A stretch of 64,000 nucleotides of DNA, from contig SXND01000249.1 in the NCBI GenBank assembly GCA_005777235.1, forward strand, positions 1-64,000. The letters are read 5' to 3'. The notes under the pieces are model-generated. The model had not been told where the DNA came from, searched no databases, and worked only from the letters and a program-made list of their open reading frames with translations. Positions 17,164 to 24,941 of the stretch are shown here, piece after piece. Origin of the DNA: Pseudomonadota bacterium. Its GTDB lineage: Bacteria; Tectomicrobia; Entotheonellia; Entotheonellales; Entotheonellaceae. The stretch's first letter is position 1. Each line of letters starts with the position of its first letter. A program made the position numbers and the translations under genes.

Positions 17164-18069
17164 CTACCGTAACCATGCCAGCGCCGGACTCACCCCCAGC
17201 GCCAACCACAAACCAAAGCGTAAATGCAGTTGGGCGGTGCCGCGCAGGGCCCGGTGCAGTACCGCACGCTCAGTCCCATACTCGACCAGCTGGACAAGCT
17301 GCCAACCTCGGTGCACCAGGAACCCAAAGGGAATTAACGCCGGCCAGGGGAGTGTGTGACTGTATACCAGGAGAGGTAACATAACAAAGGCGACCAGCAG
17401 GAGGAGACTAAAGAGATCAGTCACCCGTCCACGGTTCCACAGCGTGACCAGGGTCTGCTTCCCACTGTAGCGATCCTCCTCCACATCACGCAGATTGTTC
17501 ACGACGAGAATGGCGGTGACGAGGCAGGCAACCGGTATTGAGGCCCCCAGGGCGGCCCAAGACAGCGTCTGCGCCTGGACATAAAAGCTGCCCATCACCA
17601 TCACTGGCCCCATAAAGATAAACACCAGTAGCTCACCCAGCCCAAGATGCCCCAGAGGCCAGGGGCCAGCGCTGTAGCCATACGCCACGCCGAGGCTCGC
17701 CAGGCAGAGCAGGGCCAGGGGCCAGCCTGTTTGCATCACGAGATACACCCCAACAAGCGCCGCGACGGCAAAACAGCACAGCGCACCACGCCGCACCGCC
17801 GCAGGCGTGAGTACGCCCAAGGCAATGACTTTATAGGGTGCTTGGACTTTGTGCTCTGCGCCTCGCCCTGGACGATGATCGGCATACTCATCGGTCAAAT
17901 TGGTACCACATTGCACGAGTCCCGACCCCAGTAACACCAGCAGAAAGAGGCACCCACTCCACGCCGCCTCTTGCGCAGCGAGCAGACTCCCGACGCACAC
18001 GGGCACCAGCGCAGCACTCAGGGTAAAGGGACGGATGGCACGGTACCAGATCCCTATCCATTGCATCAT
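17164..18069 (-). CDS. menA: 1,4-dihydroxy-2-naphthoate polyprenyltransferase
   Basis: Product of 301 residues, a UbiA-superfamily membrane protein with about eight or nine transmembrane helices. It attaches the polyprenyl chain to dihydroxynaphthoate in menaquinone synthesis. The first aspartate-rich motif reads NLTDEYADHRPGRG (residues 57-70) and the second is NNLRDVEEDRYSGKQTL (about 190). The GPWPLGHLGLGELLVFIFMGPVMVMG segment is typical of MenA. AAGGAGAG lies before the double ATG. It is the third gene of a leftward menG-menB-menA operon, 61 bases after menB, which supports MenA over other UbiA members. Confidence 0.93.
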   Translation of the reverse strand: MMQWIGIWYRAIRPFTLSAALVPVCVGSLLAAQEAAWSGCLFLLVLLGSGLVQCGTNLTDEYADHRPGRGAEHKVQAPYKVIALGVLTPAAVRRGALCCFAVAALVGVYLVMQTGWPLALLCLASLGVAYGYSAGPWPLGHLGLGELLVFIFMGPVMVMGSFYVQAQTLSWAALGASIPVACLVTAILVVNNLRDVEEDRYSGKQTLVTLWNRGRVTDLFSLLLLVAFVMLPLLVYSHTLPWPALIPFGFLVHRGWQLVQLVEYGTERAVLHRALRGTAQLHLRFGLWLALGVSPALAWLR

Positions 18070-18130
18070 GGGATATCTCTCCTTGGCATGTTTCCATCAT
18101 GAGCGGTAACGCGACCGAGACGTCGGGTGC

Positions 18131-18928
18131 TTACCATGGGGTCCGACGATACTTGCTAAAGTCGGGCGGCCGCTTTTCGAGGAAAGCGCGACGACCTTCG
18201 TTGCCTTCTTCCGTGGCATAAAATAAACTGGTCGCGCCATGTGCCAGCGCTTGCAGGCCATAGCCATGATCGGTGTCCGCATTGAAGCCAAACTTCATGA
18301 AGCGCAGGGCGGTGGGACTCTTTGCGAGAATTTTGTGGCACCAGAGGGTGGTTTCCTCTGCCAAGCGCTCACGCGGCACCACTTTGTTGACCAAGCCCAT
18401 GGCTGCCGCTTCTTCGGCGCTATACTGCTCACACAGATACCAGATTTCACGCGCCTTTTTCTCCCCAACGATGCGGGCGAGATACATCGCGCCAAAACCA
18501 GCATCAAAACTGCCCACCTTTGGGCCAGTCTGTCCAAAAATGGCCCGATCCGAGGCGATGGTGAGATCACAGAGGACATGGAGGACATGCCCACCACCGA
18601 TGGCATACCCATCGACTCGCGCGATAACCGGCTTAGGAATTTCACGGATCATACGATGGAAGTTCCGCACTTGTAAACGCGGGGTGCCCTCTTCGTCCTT
18701 ATACCCGTCCGGGCCGCGCATCTTCTGGTCCCCACCCGTACAAAAATGGCCCTGTTCCCCAGTCAAAACCACCACCCCAATGCTCTCGTCATACCAGGCA
18801 TCGTGGAACGCCTCGATCATCTCATCGATAGTACGTGGACGAAATGCGTTGAGTACCCATGGACGATTGATGCTGACCGTTGCGATACCATCTTGCTTGA
18901 GGTATATAATATCTACAAAATCTGGCAT
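18131..18928 (-). CDS. menB: 1,4-dihydroxy-2-naphthoyl-CoA synthase
   Basis: Product of 265 residues, a crotonase-fold enzyme that cyclises o-succinylbenzoyl-CoA in menaquinone synthesis. MenB-specific blocks are present: [47 protein letters not shown] and the terminal [17 protein letters not shown]. BadI-type ring hydrolases share these motifs, but the men neighbours on both sides favour MenB. A GGAGAGGG site precedes ATG 18928. It lies 54 bases downstream of menG. Other men genes (menF, D, C, E) are not in the window. Confidence 0.92.
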   Translation of the reverse strand: MPDFVDIIYLKQDGIATVSINRPWVLNAFRPRTIDEMIEAFHDAWYDESIGVVVLTGEQGHFCTGGDQKMRGPDGYKDEEGTPRLQVRNFHRMIREIPKPVIARVDGYAIGGGHVLHVLCDLTIASDRAIFGQTGPKVGSFDAGFGAMYLARIVGEKKAREIWYLCEQYSAEEAAAMGLVNKVVPRERLAEETTLWCHKILAKSPTALRFMKFGFNADTDHGYGLQALAHGATSLFYATEEGNEGRRAFLEKRPPDFSKYRRTPW

Positions 18929-18982
18929 GTTCCCTCTCCTCTCCCCATTCGTTGTGCTGGTGTGTAGATACAGCAGGTGCTT

Positions 18983-19684
18983 TCAGGCATCAGCAAGAGG
19001 GCGGGTGGCACGGTAGAGATACACAATCCCACCACTGAGTGCATGGGCCTGCACCGTGCTAAAACCCTCGGTGACCATGGCACGCACAAAGCGTCCGCCC
19101 GCAGGAAAGACTGCGGCAGTGCGAGGCAAGTAGGCATAGGCTTCAGGGTGTCCAGACACCCAACCGCCAAGACGGGGCAGAATATGTTGCGCATACAGAC
19201 GATATAAGGGGCCGAATACTGCCCCTTGGGGCTGTCCAAATTCAAGCACGACGGCCATACCTCCGGGACGGAGTACCCGTTGCATTTCCCGTAAGGCAGT
19301 GGCCAAATGATCCACATTCCTGAGGCCAAACGCCACGGTCACGACATCAAAGGTAGCATTGTGAAAGGGGAGATGGTGGGCATCCGCCAGGGTACACATG
19401 ATCCGCAGATGCCGTCTCTGGGCCTTTTGATGACCACGGGCGAGCATGGCGGCGCAGAAATCTGCGGCGATCACATGGCCGTTGGGGCCGAGATGGCGTG
19501 CAAAAGCGAGCGCGAGATCCGCGGTCCCACTACAAATATCAAGCACGCGCGCCTCAGCTGGGAGCTGAGTGAGCGCCACGGCCTTGTGGCGCCAACGGTG
19601 ATGCATACCAAAACTCAGCATAGTATTGAGTGCATCATAATGTCGCGCAATGGCAGCAAACATGTGCTGCACGGCCTCACTCAT
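18983..19684 (-). CDS. menG: Demethylmenaquinone methyltransferase
   Basis: Product of 233 residues from ATG 19684 (251 if the upstream ATG 19738 is used). It is a SAM-dependent UbiE/MenG methyltransferase performing the last step of menaquinone synthesis. Motifs: HMFAAIARHYDALNTMLSFGMHHRWR at the N-terminus (two overlapping family blocks), SAM motif VLDICSGTADLA, FGLRNV and the VLRPGGMAVVLEF strand. I prefer 19684 because a candidate promoter has its -10 at 19742-19747, too close to 19738 to leave an untranslated leader. It is the first gene of the men operon. Confidence 0.88.
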   Translation of the reverse strand: MSEAVQHMFAAIARHYDALNTMLSFGMHHRWRHKAVALTQLPAEARVLDICSGTADLALAFARHLGPNGHVIAADFCAAMLARGHQKAQRRHLRIMCTLADAHHLPFHNATFDVVTVAFGLRNVDHLATALREMQRVLRPGGMAVVLEFGQPQGAVFGPLYRLYAQHILPRLGGWVSGHPEAYAYLPRTAAVFPAGGRFVRAMVTEGFSTVQAHALSGGIVYLYRATRPLADA

Positions 19685-19741
19685 GATTTTTTGTGCCTTT
19701 TTTACGTGACAATTGACTTGTTCATGGATAGAAGACACCTT

Positions 19742-19770
19742 ATTATGGGGGCCAGAGCAGACCCACGCAA
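19742..19770 (-). promoter_or_regulatory. Candidate sigma70 promoter for the men operon
   Basis: On the minus strand TTGCGT (plus coordinates 19765-19770) is followed after 17 bases by CATAAT (19742-19747). The -10 matches five of six consensus positions, the -35 three of six. Its placement implies transcription starting near 19735 and translation from 19684. Confidence 0.35.
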
Positions 19771-19893
19771 CCCCTCTTTCATCAGAGCCCTACAGTATGG
19801 TTCTCATAATAATAGATATCTGAGACTCCCTGGGTATTAGCATCTCAGGGAATGTACTCTCTAGAAGGGTATATCCATGTAAATATTTGTTGA

Positions 19894-19912
19894 TTCTACA
19901 GTCATCGTAGAA
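19894..19912. other. Small hairpin in an AT-rich gap upstream of the IS630 remnant
   Basis: TTCTAC (19894-19899) pairs with GTAGAA (19907-19912) across a 7-base loop. A second, weaker one, TCCCTG (19827-19832) with CAGGGA (19846-19851), lies just before. The whole stretch 19790-20004 is clearly more AT-rich than its surroundings and codes for nothing I can recognise. It probably arrived with, or was exposed by, the transposase remnant. Confidence 0.3.
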
Positions 19913-20004
19913 GGATTAAATATTAAAAAATGCTATAGCCAGTAAAGTTGCCATGGGTTTTTTCCGAAGAAATAGTCACTTAATCCTTACATGGAGATTA
20001 TTTT

Positions 20005-20322
20005 ATGGCTCGTGGGCGTAAGACAGCTTTAAGAATCGGCTTGACCATAGCGGAACGCCATACCTTGCTGACCTGGCAGCGTTCAACCACCATACCAGCA
20101 GGGCGCGCGCGACGCGGCCGCATCATCCTGCTGGTGGCGGATGGTGTCCCCATCTCGCATATTGCCGAGACCGTTGGTATCAGCCGTCGTTTTGTGTACA
20201 AATGGGCCACTCGCTTCCTCGAACAGGGCCTGGAAGGCCTCGTGGACAAACCTGGTCGTGGCCATCGCGCGATGCCGCGCCAGCTGGAGAGCGTTCGGCA
20301 CGACGATATGTGTGTGGGATGA
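20005..20322 (+). pseudogene. IS630-family transposase, N-terminal remnant
   Basis: 105 residues that correspond only to the N-terminal helix-turn-helix part of IS630-type transposases (LTIAERHTLLTWQRSTT, then GRARRGRIILLVADGVPISHIAETVGISRRFVYKW and RFLEQGLEGLVDKPGRG). The second DNA-binding half and the DDE catalytic domain are absent; homology stops near residue 95, and the following bases show no continuation in any frame. Full-length members have about 340-360 residues. It is therefore a fragment, most likely left by deletion. No terminal inverted repeats could be paired around it. Confidence 0.75.
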
Positions 20323-20419
20323 CCCCAAGGAGGGGAGCTGCGCCTGGTTCCTCCTCTTGATGTCTTTTCTGTTGCTGACACTATATACCATACCGTACAC
20401 GGCCCGGTTGCTGGCTGGG

Positions 20420-20450
20420 CCTCTGGCGGAGAGACGCTCTCTGCCAGAGG
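20420..20450. other. Strong 14-bp hairpin between the IS630 remnant and the DTW gene
   Basis: CCTCTGGC (20420-20427) pairs with GCCAGAGG (20443-20450). A G-T wobble (20428 with 20442) and GAGAG (20429-20433) with CTCTC (20437-20441) continue the stem up to a 3-base ACG loop. It is not followed by a T run, so it is not a classical terminator. The gap 20323-20599 holds nothing else I recognise. Confidence 0.6.
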
Positions 20451-20599
20451 CAAGACGGGCGCCTCGCAGGATGCACCCCATGCCCACTGGCGCCATGGAG
20501 GAGGAGAAGCGGTGCTGAGAGCTGCACACGGTAGAGCTATTGTGGAGCAGGGGCACCGCATGATGAGCCGCTCACCAAGACTTCTGGACAGGGATACGC

Positions 20600-21271
20600 A
20601 TGGTTGCAGACGGCAAAACGCCGGCGCGTGGCTACAGACTGCCGCGCTGTGCCACATGTTCTTTACCGACAGACCACTGCCTCTGCCCCCTGACGCCACG
20701 TCTCGCGACTGGGGTACACTTTTGGCTCCTCGTCCATCCTGAAGAGTATGGGAAACCAACCAACACCGCACGTTTGATTGGCGCGAGCCTCTTACACACG
20801 CGCCTCTTTCCCTGGCACCGTACCGCACCCCCCAGCGACTTGCTCGGGCTGTTGACGGCACCCCAGTTTTACCCCTTTTTGCTCTGTCCCTCCGGCGATG
20901 TGACCTTGTTTGAGCGCTTGCCGCAGCGTCCCTGGCTCCCGGATCGGCTCCCCGCCTTCGTGCTGTTAGACGGTACGTGGAGCCAGGCACGCAAGATGTT
21001 GATCCGTAGCCCCTATGTGCATGCTCTGCCGCAGATGGCGATTCACCCGACAACGCCATCCGCTTATACCCTGCGCCGTCAGGTGGGGGCCCAGCACTTA
21101 TCCACCGTGGAAGTGGCGATTGCCCTCCTGGCCCAGTGTGGTGAGACCACCGCGAGTCGTCTGCTCCAAGCCTATTTTCGTGTGTTTATGGTCCATTCTG
21201 AAGCCGTCCGGCACGGGCATCGGCCTACGACGGATCTGCCGGAGATCGACGCACTGCTCACAGCGCGCTAA
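20600..21271 (+). CDS. DTW-domain protein (tRNA uridine aminocarboxypropyltransferase-like)
   Basis: Product of 223 residues. An N-terminal zinc-knuckle-like cysteine set (Cys17, Cys20, Cys27, Cys29) is followed by the family signature DGTW (124-127) in FVLLDGTWSQARKM, and later STVEVAIALL. DTW proteins such as TapT add a 3-amino-3-carboxypropyl group from SAM to uridine 47 of tRNA. Length and motif order match the bacterial members. ATG 20600 has a weak CAGGGA site. The downstream permease gene begins 10 bases after its stop, with AAGGAG overlapping the stop, so the two are probably co-transcribed. Confidence 0.88.
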   Translation: MVADGKTPARGYRLPRCATCSLPTDHCLCPLTPRLATGVHFWLLVHPEEYGKPTNTARLIGASLLHTRLFPWHRTAPPSDLLGLLTAPQFYPFLLCPSGDVTLFERLPQRPWLPDRLPAFVLLDGTWSQARKMLIRSPYVHALPQMAIHPTTPSAYTLRRQVGAQHLSTVEVAIALLAQCGETTASRLLQAYFRVFMVHSEAVRHGHRPTTDLPEIDALLTAR

Positions 21272-21281
21272 GGAGCGTCAC

Positions 21282-22514
21282 ATGCGGTTGCTGCTGATTG
21301 CGGTGCGTATTGCCCTGTGTGCCTTGTGTCGGAACACGTTACGATCGCTGCTGACCATCCTGGGCATTATCATTGGTGTGGCCGCGGTGATTGCCATGAT
21401 CAGCATTGGCGAGGGGGCGAGCACAGCGGTGCAGGAGCAAATTGCCCGCATGGGCAACAATATGCTGGTCATTCTCTCCGGCAGTGTCACGCAAGGCGGG
21501 GTACGTTCGGGCTCCGGGGGACGTTCGACGCTGCGGGTCAACGATGCCAAAGCGATTCAACGGGATTGCCCGGCGGTGAGCGCCGTGACCTACACACGTC
21601 GCCAAACGCAACAGGTGGTCGTGGGCAATCAGAACTGGAGCACGTCCCTGCTCGGCGTCACGGCAGAATATCAGCGCGTACGGGATTGGCCGCTGACGGC
21701 AGGGCGTTTCCTGACGAAGCAGGATGAAGAGAGTGGGGCTGCCGTCGCCGTGTTAGGGCAGAGTGTGGTCGAGCATCTCTTTGGTCCGGGGCAGCAACCG
21801 CTGGAGCAAGTGGTGCGGATGAACAACGTACCCTTTCGCATCATCGGTCTGCTTGCCGCCAAAGGGCAATCGACTCAAGGTACGGATCAAGATGACACCG
21901 TGTTAATCCCGTTCTCCACGGCAGAGCGCAAGGTGATGGGGGCCTCGACGCTGGGCGCGGTCGGGTCCATCCTGGTGTCTGCGGTGCACCCGGAACGCAT
22001 CCCGGAGGCCGAACGCCAGATTAAAGCGCTCCTGCGCGAACGCCATCGCCTCAAAAGCACGCAGGAGGATGACTTCATGATCCGCAACCTCGCCGATGTC
22101 GCTGCCACGGCGCAAAGTACGAGTGACAGTATGAGCATTCTACTCGCCAGCGTGGCGTCGGTCTCCCTGCTGGTGGGAGGCATTGGTATTATGAACATCA
22201 TGCTGGTGTCCGTGGCGGAACGCACGCGCGAGATTGGTCTCCGACTGGCCATTGGGGCCAGACGCCGCGATATTTTGCTGCAGTTTCTCCTCGAAGCCGT
22301 GGTGTTGAGCACTCTCGGCGGACTCGTGGGGGTCGGGCTCGGCGTCGTGAGTGCGCAACTGGTCTCCACATTCGCCGAATGGCCCACCATTGTCCCGCTG
22401 GAAGCGATTGCCCTGGCGGTGCTCTTCTCAGGCGCGGTGGGCATTTTCTTTGGCTTTTATCCGGCGCGTAAAGCCGCACATCTCGACCCTATCCAAGCCC
22501 TACGCTATGAGTAG
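21282..22514 (+). CDS. MacB/FtsX-type ABC transporter permease
   Basis: Product of 410 residues from ATG 21282 with AAGGAG at 21270-21275; the frame open to 21015 lies in the DTW gene. Topology is MacB-like: an N-terminal helix (LLTILGIIIGVAAVIAMISIG), a periplasmic MacB-PCD domain (about 50-280), and three C-terminal helices containing GGIGIMNIMLVSVAERTREIGLR and the closing FGFYPARKAAHLDPIQALRYE. Such permeases act with a cytoplasmic ATPase and an adaptor in mechanotransmission or lipoprotein/macrolide export. Neither partner gene is adjacent, which is unusual; they may be elsewhere. Confidence 0.9.
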   Translation: MRLLLIAVRIALCALCRNTLRSLLTILGIIIGVAAVIAMISIGEGASTAVQEQIARMGNNMLVILSGSVTQGGVRSGSGGRSTLRVNDAKAIQRDCPAVSAVTYTRRQTQQVVVGNQNWSTSLLGVTAEYQRVRDWPLTAGRFLTKQDEESGAAVAVLGQSVVEHLFGPGQQPLEQVVRMNNVPFRIIGLLAAKGQSTQGTDQDDTVLIPFSTAERKVMGASTLGAVGSILVSAVHPERIPEAERQIKALLRERHRLKSTQEDDFMIRNLADVAATAQSTSDSMSILLASVASVSLLVGGIGIMNIMLVSVAERTREIGLRLAIGARRRDILLQFLLEAVVLSTLGGLVGVGLGVVSAQLVSTFAEWPTIVPLEAIALAVLFSGAVGIFFGFYPARKAAHLDPIQALRYE

Positions 22515-22566
22515 AAGAGCGGTCCGGGCGCATCCCACGCTGCACCGCTCCTCCCGCCCTCTCCCC

Positions 22567-24663
22567 TTACGCCGCCAAGCCGCTGTGGCGCAACAGTGCT
22601 GCCGTGCTGGGCTCCCGACCACGGAAGGCACGGAACACCTCCATCGGGGCGCGACTCCCCCCAAGAGCTAAGACCGAGCGCCGATAGCGCTGGCCCGTCG
22701 CCGCCAGTGCGGGGGCATTGTCCAGGCCAGCCTCTTCAAACGCCGCAAAGGCATCGGCGCTCAGCACCTCAGCCCACTTGTAGCTGTAATACCCGGCAGC
22801 ATAGCCCCCAGCAAAAATGTGCCCAAAGCTGCACAGGAAACGATCCTCCCGTAGCGGCGGTAGCACCGTGGTTAACTGTGCCACCCGCTGCTGCACGTCA
22901 AAAGCCGTCTCCGTGCCGTGCGGGTCAAAATGATGGTGCAACGCCATGTCCAGGCAGGCAAAATACAACTGCCGCAGCATGGCACTGCCGGCGCGGTAGG
23001 TCCGGGCGTTGCACAACTTGCTATATAAGACATCGGGGAGCACGGCGCCGGTGTCCACGTGGGCACTCATGCCGAGCAGCGTTTCCCGGTGATAACACCA
23101 GTTGTCCATAAACTGGCTGGGCAGCTCGACCGCATCCCATTCCACGTTGTGGATGCCAGCTGCCAGGCCATAGTCCACCGTGGTGAGCATGTGGTGCAGG
23201 CCATGACCAAACTCGTGAAACAGCGTCCTCATCTCATTAAAACTCATCAGCGCCGGCTTGCCGTCCACCGGCGGGGTCTGATTGCAGATGAGGTAGGCTA
23301 CCGGCAGCCGCACCGCATTCCCAGGTGTGGCCAGCGTGCGACTGCGGCCGACGCATTCATCCATCCAGGCGCCGCCGCGCTTCTCCGCCGGACGGCTGTA
23401 CGGATCGAGGTAAAAGGCGGCAATGGGGCGCTCCTGGTCATCATAGATGCGGAAGAAGCGCACGTCTGCATGCCACACCGGCGCCTCGCCGTCTGCCGGG
23501 CGCACCTGCACACCAAAGAGGCGCTGCACCAGGGAGAATAGGCCGCTCAGTACACGCGGCAGCGGGAAATACGGGCGCAGCTCTTCGTCATTAAAATCGT
23601 AGCGCTGCTGACGCAGGCGCTCAGCCCACACGGCCAGATCCCAGGGTTGCACATCGTCCGCCTCCGCTGCCCCAGCGGCCCGGGCGCAGGCCCGTAAGTC
23701 GTCAAGATCACGCTGCGCTGCGCTGTGCGACGCCTGGCGCAGTTCTTCCAGAAAGCGCTCCACCGTGGCCACATCCGGCGCCATCTTACTCGCCAGACTC
23801 AGCACCGCATAGCTGTCATAGCCCAGCAGTTTGGCCTGTTCCCGGCGTAGTTGCAAGATGGTGCTGATCAGGGGCGCATTGTCTGCTTCCCCACTGCTGG
23901 CGCGCGTAATAAAGGCCCGGTACACCTGCTCGCGCAGGTCACGCCGCTGGCTGTGGTCGAGGAAGGGGCCCAGGCAGGGGTAGTCCAGTGTGATGCGCCA
24001 CGGCCCGTGCTCTGGGGTCGCCTCCGTGGCCCCGGCCTGGTGCGCTGCCTGTGCCGCCAGTTGCAACAGGCTGGGGGGTAAGCCGACGACGTCCTCTGGC
24101 TTATCCAGCGTCAGCGCGAACACTTTCGTGGCATCGAGGACATGGTTGCTAAAGGTGGTGCTCAGACGCGCCAGTTCCTGTTGGATGGCGTTAAAACGCT
24201 CGCGTGCCTGGCCTTGCAGGCCGACGCCGGCGAGTGCGGCATCGCGGATCAGCGAATCAACAATGCGCTGCTGTGCCGCATCGCAGGCGGCCCACGCCGG
24301 ACCAGCCTTGAGGGCCTTGAGGGCCTGGTAGATGGCCGGACTCTGCCCCAGACGCATGGAGAATTGCACCACATCTGGCTGCACAGTCTCGTGTGCCTGG
24401 CGCAGAGCATCGCTGTTTTGCACACCCATCAAGTGGCCGACAATGCCCCAGGTGACGTTGAGCTGGTCGGTGAGGCGCTCTAGGGGCTCGACGAGCCCGG
24501 CCCACGTGGGCTGGGCCTGGGTTTCTAATTGTTGTAACTCGGCTTCGAGGGCCGATAAGAGCTGCTGCATAGCCGGAACGACGTGCTCGGGCCGGATCAG
24601 GTCAAAGCGCGGCGCGTCAGTCAACTGCAAGAGCGGATTGCTATCGGTGGTGTGTGTGGTCAT
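22567..24663 (-). CDS. prlC: M3-family metallopeptidase, oligopeptidase A type
   Basis: Product of 698 residues, the normal length for oligopeptidase A, a cytosolic zinc peptidase that degrades signal peptides and other oligopeptides. The zinc motif HEFGH lies at 483-487 within MRTLFHEFGHGLHHML, with the third ligand in the following helix. The N-terminus (LQLTDAPRFDLIRPEHVVPAMQQLL) and GRSRTLATPGNAVRLPVAYLICNQ are standard for the family. The ATG at 24663 lacks a strong ribosome-binding site. It converges with the MacB-like gene and shares no operon partner; 278 bases separate it from the Lon-like gene, with nothing recognisable inside. Confidence 0.92.
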   Translation of the reverse strand: MTTHTTDSNPLLQLTDAPRFDLIRPEHVVPAMQQLLSALEAELQQLETQAQPTWAGLVEPLERLTDQLNVTWGIVGHLMGVQNSDALRQAHETVQPDVVQFSMRLGQSPAIYQALKALKAGPAWAACDAAQQRIVDSLIRDAALAGVGLQGQARERFNAIQQELARLSTTFSNHVLDATKVFALTLDKPEDVVGLPPSLLQLAAQAAHQAGATEATPEHGPWRITLDYPCLGPFLDHSQRRDLREQVYRAFITRASSGEADNAPLISTILQLRREQAKLLGYDSYAVLSLASKMAPDVATVERFLEELRQASHSAAQRDLDDLRACARAAGAAEADDVQPWDLAVWAERLRQQRYDFNDEELRPYFPLPRVLSGLFSLVQRLFGVQVRPADGEAPVWHADVRFFRIYDDQERPIAAFYLDPYSRPAEKRGGAWMDECVGRSRTLATPGNAVRLPVAYLICNQTPPVDGKPALMSFNEMRTLFHEFGHGLHHMLTTVDYGLAAGIHNVEWDAVELPSQFMDNWCYHRETLLGMSAHVDTGAVLPDVLYSKLCNARTYRAGSAMLRQLYFACLDMALHHHFDPHGTETAFDVQQRVAQLTTVLPPLREDRFLCSFGHIFAGGYAAGYYSYKWAEVLSADAFAAFEEAGLDNAPALAATGQRYRRSVLALGGSRAPMEVFRAFRGREPSTAALLRHSGLAA

Positions 24664-24941
24664 AGGCTGTCCTTGTCTTCACGCATGCGAGCTTCCCAAG
24701 TGCACCTTCTGAAGAGGGCGAGAGGCGTGTACACGACGCGTCCCTGTGTCTGGCTCCATAGGGTAGCGCAACTCGCCCTGATTTACCATGAGGAAGGCGA
24801 GCGGTAGGTACCCTGGTGCGTACGCTCTGCATCGATTGTGTTGACGTGGACACCGTCCTGCTGCATCTGGGAGCCGCGTCGGCGAGGACTGGGTGGGGCA
24901 CCGTCATCCTCGCAGGGCGACAAGACCTCTCTCGCACGCAC

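Noticed and set aside
18131-18928. BadI-type ring hydrolase instead of MenB
   Set aside because: Motifs are shared, but menG and menA on both sides make MenB the simpler call.
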